Both the position numbers and the translations under genes were made by a program. This document shows, in pieces, positions 1 to 5,628 of a stretch of 6,230 bases of DNA. Under the pieces are notes generated by a model, which saw nothing but the letters and a program-made list of their open reading frames with translations, was not told the DNA's origin and ran no database searches. Positions within the stretch are counted from its first letter, which is position 1; every line of letters begins with the position of its first letter. The DNA comes from Acidocella sp. (GTDB lineage: Bacteria > Pseudomonadota > Alphaproteobacteria > Acetobacterales > Acetobacteraceae): NCBI GenBank assembly GCA_028687415.1, contig JAQUAC010000039.1, forward strand, positions 1 through 6,230, given 5' to 3'.

Positions 1-149
1 TTCTTATTCCTGCGGTAGCCTGCAACGTATCAGATCAGAGGTGATTATAGCTGCAACTGAGTGGATGCCGTTAATACAGACCGCCAATGGCTGCACCAGT
101 ACCATCTTCCCGAAAAAATCGGTGCAGAGAAAGCGGCCGGATGGCCATT

Positions 150-163
150 ATGCTTTAGATCAA
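150..163 (-). promoter_or_regulatory. Weak FNR/CRP-like half-palindrome
   Basis: On the minus strand this reads TTGATCTAAAGCAT. The left half matches the FNR-type consensus TTGAT-N4-ATCAA exactly; the right half matches 3 of 5. It would face a gene beyond the left edge of the window. No such gene is visible, so this is a candidate only. Confidence 0.2.
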
Positions 164-214
164 CGACTTTTTGTAAACATATGATCGATCGTGTGAAGCG
201 AGCGTAAAATATCG

Positions 215-250
215 CCCTGATGACTGGCTGCTAATAGCCAATCATCAGGG
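215..250 (-). terminator. Hairpin terminator after the PadR-DUF2202 operon
   Basis: CCCTGATGA at 215-223 pairs perfectly with TCATCAGGG at 242-250. After one mismatch the stem continues for five more pairs (225-229 with 236-240) around a 6-base loop. Read on the minus strand, the hairpin starts 44 bases after the DUF2202 stop codon and is followed by CGATATTTTACG. That T-rich tract is imperfect, so termination efficiency is uncertain, but position and stem strength fit a factor-independent terminator for the leftward operon. Confidence 0.55.
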
Positions 251-293
251 GGGCCAGTTGCGCGGGCTGGAGACGATCAATTCCGCGCAGAAA

Positions 294-917
294 TCAATGA
301 CACATCTCGTGCTCGGACATCGCGATCGATTTGAAATCCCCCGGCATAAGGTGGGTGGGCACATAATTTGTGTTCAGTTTCTGCATCCAACGATAAAAGG
401 CACGCAGATGGTTGCGCGATCCTTGCTCTAGATCCGCATAGATAGCCAGCACTTCCGGTTTATCAGTTCGCGCTGCAGCGGCACGCAGATCGGCAATGTC
501 CAGTTCTTCGATCAACAGGCCGACCTGAATAGCATCTTCCAGGCTTCGCAGTCCCTGGGCCAGCAGCCGGTCATGCAGCGCTTGCATCTCCTGATCATGA
601 AACAGGCCAATGCCTAGGCCTTGCACCGGATCAGGCAAGCCGTGACGCTCCAACAAGGCCAGAATGCCATCCATGTGAACCTGTTCCGAGCCGCTGATAT
701 TGCCGAAGGGTGGGATACGCCAACGGTCATACAAGCGCAGATAGACGTCACGCGCGATTTTTTCCTCTTCACGCATCAAGCTTAGATCATCGCGTTCTGC
801 CTGGCTGAGTGGCATGATTGTGCTTGCGGCAATAACGGCGCGGAGTTGCGCCAGATGCGCTTGCTGATGGCTGTTGCGTTCACGATTGCCCCAGCAATTT
901 CCGATTGATTGATTCAT
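294..917 (-). CDS. DUF2202 ferritin-like protein
   Basis: The 207-residue product matches the DUF2202 family, helical proteins assigned to the ferritin-like (four-helix, usually di-metal) superfamily; no enzymatic role is established that I know of. Family landmarks appear in order: MREEEKIARDVY (residues 48-59), SEQVHMD with an ExxH pair Glu78/His81, an IEELDI helix with Glu137/Glu138, and GSRNHLRAF with His170. These Glu and His residues are spaced as expected for a carboxylate-bridged metal site. There is no signal peptide or membrane segment, so it is probably cytoplasmic. The C-terminus ends in His-Glu-Met-Cys-His, a possible extra metal-binding tail. I chose the ATG at 917 because GGAGAGG lies 6 bases upstream. 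The ATG at 932 overlaps that Shine-Dalgarno sequence and has its own AGGA abutting it. The gene starts 18 bases after the upstream PadR stop and is surely cotranscribed with it. Family assignment is firm; metal binding is inferred. Confidence 0.85.
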   Translation of the reverse strand: MNQSIGNCWGNRERNSHQQAHLAQLRAVIAASTIMPLSQAERDDLSLMREEEKIARDVYLRLYDRWRIPPFGNISGSEQVHMDGILALLERHGLPDPVQGLGIGLFHDQEMQALHDRLLAQGLRSLEDAIQVGLLIEELDIADLRAAAARTDKPEVLAIYADLEQGSRNHLRAFYRWMQKLNTNYVPTHLMPGDFKSIAMSEHEMCH

Positions 918-935
918 TGAAAACCTCTCCATTCC

Positions 936-1481
936 TTACAGAGATTGAATGTCGGCGGCTGCTTTCCGAAGAATGGCATCCACTTTTTCTAATTGCTCGC
1001 CCGAAAGGTTCTGTCCCAGAACCCGCGTGGCAAGCGCTTCCTTCAGTGCCTGCATCCTTGTTTGAACAACGCCGGAACACGAAACGCGGCGGGACGTGAT
1101 TCGCGCTTCAACCGCTTCGGCAAAGGCGCGGTTCTCATGTAGAAATACTCGTCCTTCGCTGGTAATCGAATGGAGCTTTCGGTTGCCTTGCCGGACAACG
1201 TCGAGATACCCCAAATCCTCCAGCATGGAGAGCATTGGGTAAATCATTCCGGGGCTGGGAATATACGAGCCGCCAGATGCCTCTTCGATAGCTTTGATGA
1301 TTTCATAACCATGGCGCGGCTGCTCAGCGATGCGTTGCAGCACCAGATACCGCAGCATGCCGCTCTCAAACACCCTTGGTCCGCGTTCGCGTCCTCTCCC
1401 GCCGCCATCGCATAAACCGCACTCGCGGGCGCTGGCATTGCGCTCAAGAACCCCACACTTGCACTTGGATTGAAAGATCAT
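936..1481 (-). CDS. PadR-family repressor, YqjI-like
   Basis: This 181-residue protein has a PadR winged-helix domain at about 41-115, with RHGYEIIKAIEE (recognition region) and YIPSPGMIYPMLSMLEDLGYL as landmarks, followed by a helical dimerisation tail at about 116-181. The layout and the SPGxIYPxLxxLE core resemble E. coli YqjI, a metal-responsive repressor of a ferric reductase gene with a metal-binding N-terminal extension. Here the extension (1-40) carries Cys7, Cys9, Cys21 and Cys24 (CxC-x11-CxxC), which could form a four-cysteine metal site, then a Gly/Arg-rich linker. Leu181 is the last residue. It is the first gene of an operon with DUF2202 and probably regulates itself through the palindrome in its promoter. 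No good Shine-Dalgarno precedes the ATG, and the predicted transcript start is only a few bases upstream, so translation may be leaderless. The next in-frame Met (42) would remove the cysteines and cut into the domain, so I kept this start. The effector is unknown. Confidence 0.85.
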   Translation of the reverse strand: MIFQSKCKCGVLERNASARECGLCDGGGRGRERGPRVFESGMLRYLVLQRIAEQPRHGYEIIKAIEEASGGSYIPSPGMIYPMLSMLEDLGYLDVVRQGNRKLHSITSEGRVFLHENRAFAEAVEARITSRRVSCSGVVQTRMQALKEALATRVLGQNLSGEQLEKVDAILRKAAADIQSL

Positions 1482-1490
1482 CTTAAGACA

Positions 1491-1519
1491 TAACTAGTAA
1501 AGATATATCTTAAAGTCAA
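1491..1519 (-). promoter_or_regulatory. Promoter of the PadR-DUF2202 operon
   Basis: On the minus strand TTGACT (1519-1514) is a near-consensus -35. A 17-base spacer leads to TAGTTA (1496-1491), or AGTTAT one base later, as a weaker -10. Transcription would begin around 1483-1485, just ahead of the ATG at 1481, which implies a leaderless or nearly leaderless mRNA. Confidence 0.5.
1500..1511. promoter_or_regulatory. Palindromic operator inside the promoter spacer
   Basis: AAGATATATCTT is a perfect 12-bp palindrome lying wholly between the -35 and -10 hexamers, where a bound repressor would block RNA polymerase. A second short palindrome, TCTTAAGA (1481-1488), overlaps the expected transcript start and first base of the ATG. 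The heptamer ATCTTAA recurs at 1480-1486 and 1507-1513, 27 bases apart. The likely binder is the adjacent PadR protein; this is inferred from position only. Confidence 0.5.
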
Positions 1520-1665
1520 GTAAAATGAGATTGCAGGCGCCCATGTTGATTTCTACGGAGCTTTGCTCTGGGATAGGGCGGTTTTTCTACAAAGAATTGT
1601 TGGATGGAACGGCTCAGAGCCTCGGATGCGCCAAGATGGAGGTCGCGTTCAATTGAGCTTCGTGG
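1520..1665. other. Short intergenic stretch before the IS remnants
   Basis: No gene, RNA or clear repeat is visible between the PadR promoter and the first transposase fragment. It may include the non-coding left end of the decayed IS110-family element, but I could not identify an end sequence. Confidence 0.4.
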
Positions 1666-1757
1666 ATGTTTGAACGCATATCGATTGATACGGCGAAGCA
1701 TATTTTCACGCTGCACGGCGTTGACGAGCAAAATCAGTTATTCTCCGCCGCGAGCTT
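1666..1757 (+). pseudogene. IS110-family transposase, N-terminal remnant
   Basis: From the ATG at 1666 the reading begins MFERISIDTAKHIFTLHGVD, which matches the start of IS110/IS1111-type transposases (DEDD enzymes), including the Asp of the IDTAKHxF motif near the N-terminus. After Asn-Gln at 1732-1737 the frame breaks. Shifting back by one base gives VILRREL (1737-1757), the expected continuation, so a single base has been lost between CAG and GTT. Homology stops at about 1757, where IS256-type sequence begins. Only about 30 of some 300-400 family residues remain, so the fragment is inactive. Confidence 0.7.
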
Positions 1758-2100
1758 TGGCCTTGGTCTATGCAGGCAAACCGCAAAAGCGCGTCGTTTC
1801 CGCCCGGGTCGGCGCTGCCTTTGCCCGGGATGCTGCTGCCGCGGCCCGTAAGCAATGGTGCAAGGTTGCCAACCAGATGCGACCGAAGCCGACGTGCTTG
1901 CCTACATGGATTTCCCCAGCCAGCGCCGCGCCGATGTCGTCGGCGTCTTTCCCAACGACGGTGCCGTCGTCAGGCTCATCGGCGCCTTGCTACTTGAACA
2001 AAACGATGAATGGCCCCCGCGCGCCAGATACATGACGCTGGAAGCAATCGTACTAATGAGCGATACTCCGCTCGTCAGAATGTCAGAGCTGGCCGACTGA
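1758..2100 (+). pseudogene. IS256-family transposase, C-terminal remnant
   Basis: The fragment starts in one frame with ALVYAGK, ARVGAAFARDA and ARKQWCKVANQM, characteristic of the middle of IS256/Mutator-type transposases. It then switches frame at about 1880-1882 and continues as TEADVLAYMDFPSQ, VVGVFPNDGAVVRLIGALL, EQNDEWPPRARYMTLEAI to a TGA at 2098-2100. Compared with family members as I remember them, about a dozen residues are missing at the frame switch. A second, in-frame gap after FPSQ (about 1921-1927) removes the STNPLERLN-EIKRR block, which I believe carries the third catalytic acidic residue. The first half of the protein, with the first two catalytic Asp residues, is absent. 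This is a dead fragment. Confidence 0.8.
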
Positions 2101-2180
2101 CTAGGAAGCCGACATCGCTCCGATACCACGCCGTGGGGCACGATCCAGATGCGGTGCGCTTGGGTTCAGATTGTTGCATA
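2101..2180 (+). mobile_element. Probable 3' end of the IS256-family remnant
   Basis: Past the transposase stop, the stretch ATACCACGCCGTGGGGCACGATC (around 2123-2145) resembles the terminal region of proteobacterial IS256-family elements, which often have an ACCAC...GGGACAC-ATC-like end. It contains the palindrome CCACG-C-CGTGG at 2126-2136. The exact boundary is not visible and I found no target-site duplication, so the assignment rests on position and remembered resemblance. Confidence 0.35.
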
Positions 2181-2184
2181 GCTA

Positions 2185-2210
2185 AGCACAAATTTCTGAA
2201 AACTTGTGTT
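2185..2210. repeat. Imperfect inverted repeat
   Basis: CACAA-A-TTT (2187-2195) pairs with AAA-C-TTGTG (2200-2208) around a CTGA loop, with one internal mismatch. A wobble and one further pair extend it to 2185/2210. It sits between the IS remnant and the transglutaminase stop. Neither side has a T-run, so it does not look like a factor-independent terminator; it may be an element end or a protein-binding site. Confidence 0.4.
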
Positions 2211-2250
2211 GGTGGTACAGGCTATTTTGGCGGCGTCATTTTTCTGGCCG

Positions 2251-3117
2251 CTACGTCAGAACGGGGTCGAGATCCACATTCACCCGCAGGCTGTGTCGTC
2301 CACCACCCAGAATGATGCCACGCAGGGGCGAAACGTCCTGAAAATCCCGGCCCCAGGCTAGGGTGACGTGCTCATCCCGGACCAGCAGGTTGTTCGTGGG
2401 GTCGAAATCCACCCAGCCCACATCTGGCCCCAGCCAGCAGGCGACCCAGGCATGAGACTGGTCGGCCCCGCGCCGCTTGACCTGCCCCGGCGGCGGCGAG
2501 GTGCACAGATAACCCGAGACATAGCGCCCCGGCAGACCCAGAGCGCGCAGGCAGGCAATCATCAAATGCGCATAATCCTGGCAGACGCCTGCGCGGATTT
2601 TCAGGACATGCATGGCGGTGGTGCAATTATTCGTCACGCCCGGGCGGTAGGCCATTTCCATCCAGATGCGCATGTTCAGCTCCAGTAGTGCGGAGAGGAT
2701 ATTGCGCCCTGGCAGGAAACTGACGGCGGCGTAGTCCGCGATCTCGGCCTCTGGTGCGGCGAGTGGGCTGGGCAAGCAGTATTCGGCTACGTCCGGGTCG
2801 TTAATGGCGCGCGCAGCAATTGCCTCCCAGCGCAAAGTTTCCTCCGGCGGCGGTGGGGCAGGCTGCTCCACCTCCACGGTTGCGCTCAGCGCCACGACGA
2901 ACTGTTTATGCACGCCGGCAAGGGCCACGGTGGTGGAGTGGTTGCCGACATGGTCCACCTCGTCACGGCGGTTGTCCGGGGTGGGGGAGATATCGAGCTG
3001 TGCCTCACGCACAAACTGCCCTGGCCGTTCGCGCGGCAGCAGGTGCATGAAATGCGTGCCAATGACCACTGGCTCGGCATAGTCGTAGGTGGTGACGTGG
3101 TGCAGACGGTAGATCAC
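2251..3117 (-). CDS. Transglutaminase-like cysteine protease or ligase
   Basis: This 288-residue protein is a bacterial transglutaminase-like protein (COG1305). The N-terminal beta-rich domain typical of the bacterial group spans about 1-85 (start YRLHHVTTYDYAEPV). The papain-like catalytic core follows at about 155-245. The triad is visible: Cys179 in GVCQDYAH, His222 in DQSHAWV and Asp239 in DFDPTN. There is no signal peptide, so it is probably cytoplasmic. In this family context it is predicted to cleave or transfer peptide or amide bonds made by the partner ATP-grasp enzyme; the substrate is unknown. The start is a GTG at 3117 whose bases overlap the TGA of the upstream fused gene (GTGA), with GGAAG about 7 bases upstream, which points to translational coupling. 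Length and motifs look complete. Family is certain, specific activity is not. Confidence 0.92.
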   Translation of the reverse strand: MIYRLHHVTTYDYAEPVVIGTHFMHLLPRERPGQFVREAQLDISPTPDNRRDEVDHVGNHSTTVALAGVHKQFVVALSATVEVEQPAPPPPEETLRWEAIAARAINDPDVAEYCLPSPLAAPEAEIADYAAVSFLPGRNILSALLELNMRIWMEMAYRPGVTNNCTTAMHVLKIRAGVCQDYAHLMIACLRALGLPGRYVSGYLCTSPPPGQVKRRGADQSHAWVACWLGPDVGWVDFDPTNNLLVRDEHVTLAWGRDFQDVSPLRGIILGGGRHSLRVNVDLDPVLT

Positions 3118-5318
3118 AGAGCGGCTTCCAGGACTTCCTCGTCTTCCAGTGTATGAGCTTCGGGCAGCAGTGTGAAGAAGTGGCGGTGCACGTGGTCTGA
3201 GAGCTGGCGCAGCTTGGCGGCGATGGTGGCGAGCGGGGCGCGCAGCCCGGTGGCGGTACCGGCCAGGTTCACCACATCCTGCAACAGCAGCCTTGCGCTT
3301 TCGGCGTCGTCATCAGCGCCAAGGCGTTCCAGGCAGGCGCGCAGGGCGGTGCATTGAAACGCCAAGCTGCGCGGGTTGCTGGTGTCGGCCAGCAGCATGG
3401 TCAGCACCGGGCCGGGGGCGAGGATGCCGGCATGGCGCAGATCGTAGCTCAGCACGGAGTCGGCAAGCTCGATGCTCAGCGCCATACCTGGTTCCAGCCG
3501 TTCCACCGGGGCGTCCAGCAAGATCGCCAGGGTTTCGGCCAGGGTCTCGCCACGCTCCAGCCGGCGGCCCATTTCCAGAAATAGCCAGCCGCCGTCGCGC
3601 GACATGTTCTCCGCCGCGATACCGGCGAAGGTGGCGGCGAAGCTCAGCATGGTTGGCAGCGCTGTTTCCTCGTTGGGCAGGGCCTCTGCGGCTTGGTGCA
3701 AAGCAAAGCGTACGGTGGCCAGCATGGAGGGAGAAAGGCGCTCGCTGGAGGCGTTCACTAGCCGGCCGACCTCCTTCAGTAACCCGGCCACGGGGCGGCG
3801 GCGTGTCAGAGTTTGGCGCAGCAGGCGGCCAGAGACGGAGCCGCCGGCGATGTCGGACGGCAGCAGCCGGGCCTGGGCCAGACAGCGCGCGATGAGCGCC
3901 CGCTCGGCGATGTCGCGTGGCAGGGAGGTGCCGGATTCAAGGCGCGGCAGGGCCAGCATGAGCAGGCGGCAGGCGGCTTCCAGCCGTTCCACAGAGCGGC
4001 CGAGCCAGAACAGATTATCCGCCAGCCGCGAGGGCAAATGCGCGGCGGCCAGGAATTTTACGTGCTCGGGCGGTTCCGCTGGCGGGGCGCCGGCGATCAG
4101 GCGCGGTTCCTCGGTCTCCAGAACCCAGACATCCTTGATGCCGAGGGCGGGGGTGTCGGCATCCGGGGGCGTGAGCGGCAGGCCAAGCCCACCGGGCAGA
4201 ACCTGCCAGGTTTCGCCGTCATGCCAAGCGAACAGGCGGAAGCAGAACGGGGCCGCGGTAAAATTTTCGCCGCAGGCGAAGGGGGCCTTCGAAGCGCAGG
4301 CAGTGTCGCCCTCCGCCGTCAGGGGCAGCAGAGGTGCCTCGCCCAGCATGGTGGGAAAGAGATTTTCGATATATGGGCGCAGCGCCGTTGATTCCATTAG
4401 CGCGCTGCCCGGCGCGTTGAGCATGGCGAGCACTCCGGCGCGGATGGCGCCGAACGCGCCGGGAATGCCCGAGCCGGGACGGCCGCCTTGTTCCAGCGGG
4501 TCGATGTCGATGCCGGAGATGCAGCGGATGAGGGTGGAGACATGCAACAGCCCGCTCAGGGTCTTCATGTGTAGCGCGCCGTTGCGGGTGGCGAGGTCGC
4601 TGGGTTCGATCAACAATATGCCCAGGGCCCGAGCCAGCAGGGCGTCATCCTCCAGGCTTTGCGTGTCGCTGGCGGCTCCGGCGCCGGCTGAGAGCACCGC
4701 GACCAAACCGCCCTCGGCCTTGCGCTGCAGATGGTCAACCAGCATTTCCCGCGCTGGGCGCAGGCTGCGCAACCCGCCAGAGCGGAACAGCTCCGGAACC
4801 GTGCCGGCGGCGGCGCGGCGCAGGGAAAGCACATGGCCAAGGCCAGGGATGACACCCGTGTGGTCGCGCAGCAGGCGGAAACGGCCATCTGGTCCGCGTA
4901 GCAGGTCCGCCGCGTAGAGCGAGAGGCGCGGAAGTGCCAATGGCGCCTGGGTGTGCAGGCTGCGCAGGAAATGCGGGTCGCCAAGGACGAGGGCGGGGGG
5001 CAGGCTGCCATCGCGCAGCAGGGTCTGCGGGCCGTAAAGATCGGCCAGCGCGGTGTTGAGCAGCGTGGCGCGCTGCCGCAGCCCGGCTTCCAGCACGGCG
5101 AAATCAGAGGAGGTGAGCGGGATGGGCAGCGGGTCGAAGGCATGCCGGGGGGCGGTTCCGAACGGGGCGGCGAGGCCCATCTGCCGGTTCATCGCGGCGG
5201 TGCGGCGCTCCAGCTCTTCAGGCCCGATTTCCCGCACGGCAGTCATTACCGGAACCCAAGGGCCGCGTATGCGCCCTTGCCAGTCGATCATTTCGTCAAA
5301 GGAAACCGGTCTATGCAT
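3114..5318 (-). CDS. Fused ATP-grasp-like (COG2308) and alpha-E (COG2307) protein
   Basis: This 734-residue protein joins two families. Residues about 5-400 correspond to the circularly permuted ATP-grasp family: SFDEMIDWQGRIRGPW (6-21), LNTALADLYGPQTLLRDG (88-104), LVLGDPHFLR (110-119), then IKDVWVLE (394-401). Residues about 425-720 are an alpha-E (DUF403) helical domain: LPSRLADNLFWLGRSVERLE (428-447), MSRDGGWLFLEMGRRLERGE (572-591), LLADTSNPRSLAFQ (642-655). The ATP-grasp half looks disabled: R151-D152-H153 replaces the expected Glu-Asp-Asn, S165-L166-R167 replaces Glu-Asn-Arg, and the stretch after 335 is much shorter than usual and lacks the VIKPAF-type lysine segment. Its role may be structural or regulatory beside the intact paralogue encoded divergently. 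The ATG at 5318 lacks a strong Shine-Dalgarno, but an in-frame TAG 34 bases upstream leaves no other start before the conserved FDEM. It overlaps the transglutaminase gene by 4 bases. Confidence 0.88.
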   Translation of the reverse strand: MHRPVSFDEMIDWQGRIRGPWVPVMTAVREIGPEELERRTAAMNRQMGLAAPFGTAPRHAFDPLPIPLTSSDFAVLEAGLRQRATLLNTALADLYGPQTLLRDGSLPPALVLGDPHFLRSLHTQAPLALPRLSLYAADLLRGPDGRFRLLRDHTGVIPGLGHVLSLRRAAAGTVPELFRSGGLRSLRPAREMLVDHLQRKAEGGLVAVLSAGAGAASDTQSLEDDALLARALGILLIEPSDLATRNGALHMKTLSGLLHVSTLIRCISGIDIDPLEQGGRPGSGIPGAFGAIRAGVLAMLNAPGSALMESTALRPYIENLFPTMLGEAPLLPLTAEGDTACASKAPFACGENFTAAPFCFRLFAWHDGETWQVLPGGLGLPLTPPDADTPALGIKDVWVLETEEPRLIAGAPPAEPPEHVKFLAAAHLPSRLADNLFWLGRSVERLEAACRLLMLALPRLESGTSLPRDIAERALIARCLAQARLLPSDIAGGSVSGRLLRQTLTRRRPVAGLLKEVGRLVNASSERLSPSMLATVRFALHQAAEALPNEETALPTMLSFAATFAGIAAENMSRDGGWLFLEMGRRLERGETLAETLAILLDAPVERLEPGMALSIELADSVLSYDLRHAGILAPGPVLTMLLADTSNPRSLAFQCTALRACLERLGADDDAESARLLLQDVVNLAGTATGLRAPLATIAAKLRQLSDHVHRHFFTLLPEAHTLEDEEVLEAAL

Positions 5319-5628
5319 TTGGTCGGACTTAACAGACTGCCCGGCAGGTGCCTATCTGGAATTGTTTTTTCTTGTTCTGATCTGCTGGAGCGGCAAAGTG
5401 GTCCAGTGCTTGCATGGTTTGGAACGGGACTTGCGGGAAAGGCGGTTTTAGGGGCAGCTTCAGAACGATACATGACGGACAGACGCTATAACATGGATCA
5501 TGCGTGATGAATTCCTTCGCGTTTTTTGCGCCGCTGGCGCTGATTTCGGCACCTTCAGAGCGATTAGAGGTTTTTTTGACGGCACTTCATGTATTCCATA
5601 ACGAAAACTCATTTTCGGAGGCGCTGGC
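5319..5628. promoter_or_regulatory. Divergent intergenic regulatory region
   Basis: These 310 bases separate the leftward fused gene from the rightward ATP-grasp gene and should hold both promoters. Visible elements are three T-runs (5364-5370, 5522-5527, 5571-5577), a small GCGCC-GCT-GGCGC hairpin at 5528-5540, an isolated -10-like TATAAC at 5487-5492 on the plus strand without a matching -35, and the short palindrome-like ATCA-TGCG-TGAT at 5497-5508. I see no convincing minus-strand promoter. Small ORFs here have no recognisable product. Confidence 0.45.
5576..5602 (+). promoter_or_regulatory. Candidate promoter for the rightward ATP-grasp gene
   Basis: TTGACG at 5576-5581 is a good -35. 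With a 15-base spacer, CATAAC at 5597-5602 matches four of six -10 positions. Transcription would start near 5609, leaving room for the GGAGG at 5617-5621 ahead of the TTG start. The spacer is shorter than ideal, so confidence is low. Confidence 0.3.

Larger units (their letters stand above)
1..293. other. Intergenic or gene-poor left edge
   Basis: No gene is supported here. One plus-strand frame is open from position 2 to a TGA at 182-184 (60 codons, no start inside the window). Its translation is unfamiliar and the stretch is AT-richer than the coding parts of the window, so it could be chance or the tail of a gene entering from the left. Minus-strand frames give only short unconvincing ORFs. 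The supportable content is the hairpin at 215-250 and a weak FNR-like site at 150-163, listed separately. Confidence 0.5.

Noticed and set aside
918..932. ATG at 932 as the start of the DUF2202 gene
   Set aside because: It overlaps the GGAGAGG that serves the ATG at 917 and has no properly spaced ribosome binding site of its own.
1604..2035. A 143-codon plus-strand ORF as an intact gene
   Set aside because: Only its middle part resembles IS256 transposase; the homology leaves this frame at about 1880. It is a chance reading through a pseudogene.
3472..4917. Long plus-strand open frame of 481 codons opposite the fused ATP-grasp/alpha-E gene
   Set aside because: Its product is rich in Arg, Ser, Ala and Pro with no domain, while the minus strand shows two clear families across the same bases. 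It is a high-GC antisense artefact.
5288..5473. A 61-codon minus-strand ORF ahead of the fused gene, as a leader gene
   Set aside because: No recognisable product; it overlaps the start of the fused gene in another frame and has no good Shine-Dalgarno.
4953..5507. Plus-strand open frames across the start of the fused gene and the intergenic region
   Set aside because: They overlap conserved minus-strand coding sequence, have no recognisable motif, and lack a convincing ribosome binding site.
5521..5540. T-run plus GCGCC-GCT-GGCGC hairpin as a terminator
   Set aside because: The T-run precedes the hairpin on the plus strand and becomes an A-run after it on the minus strand, so the order is wrong for a factor-independent terminator in either direction.
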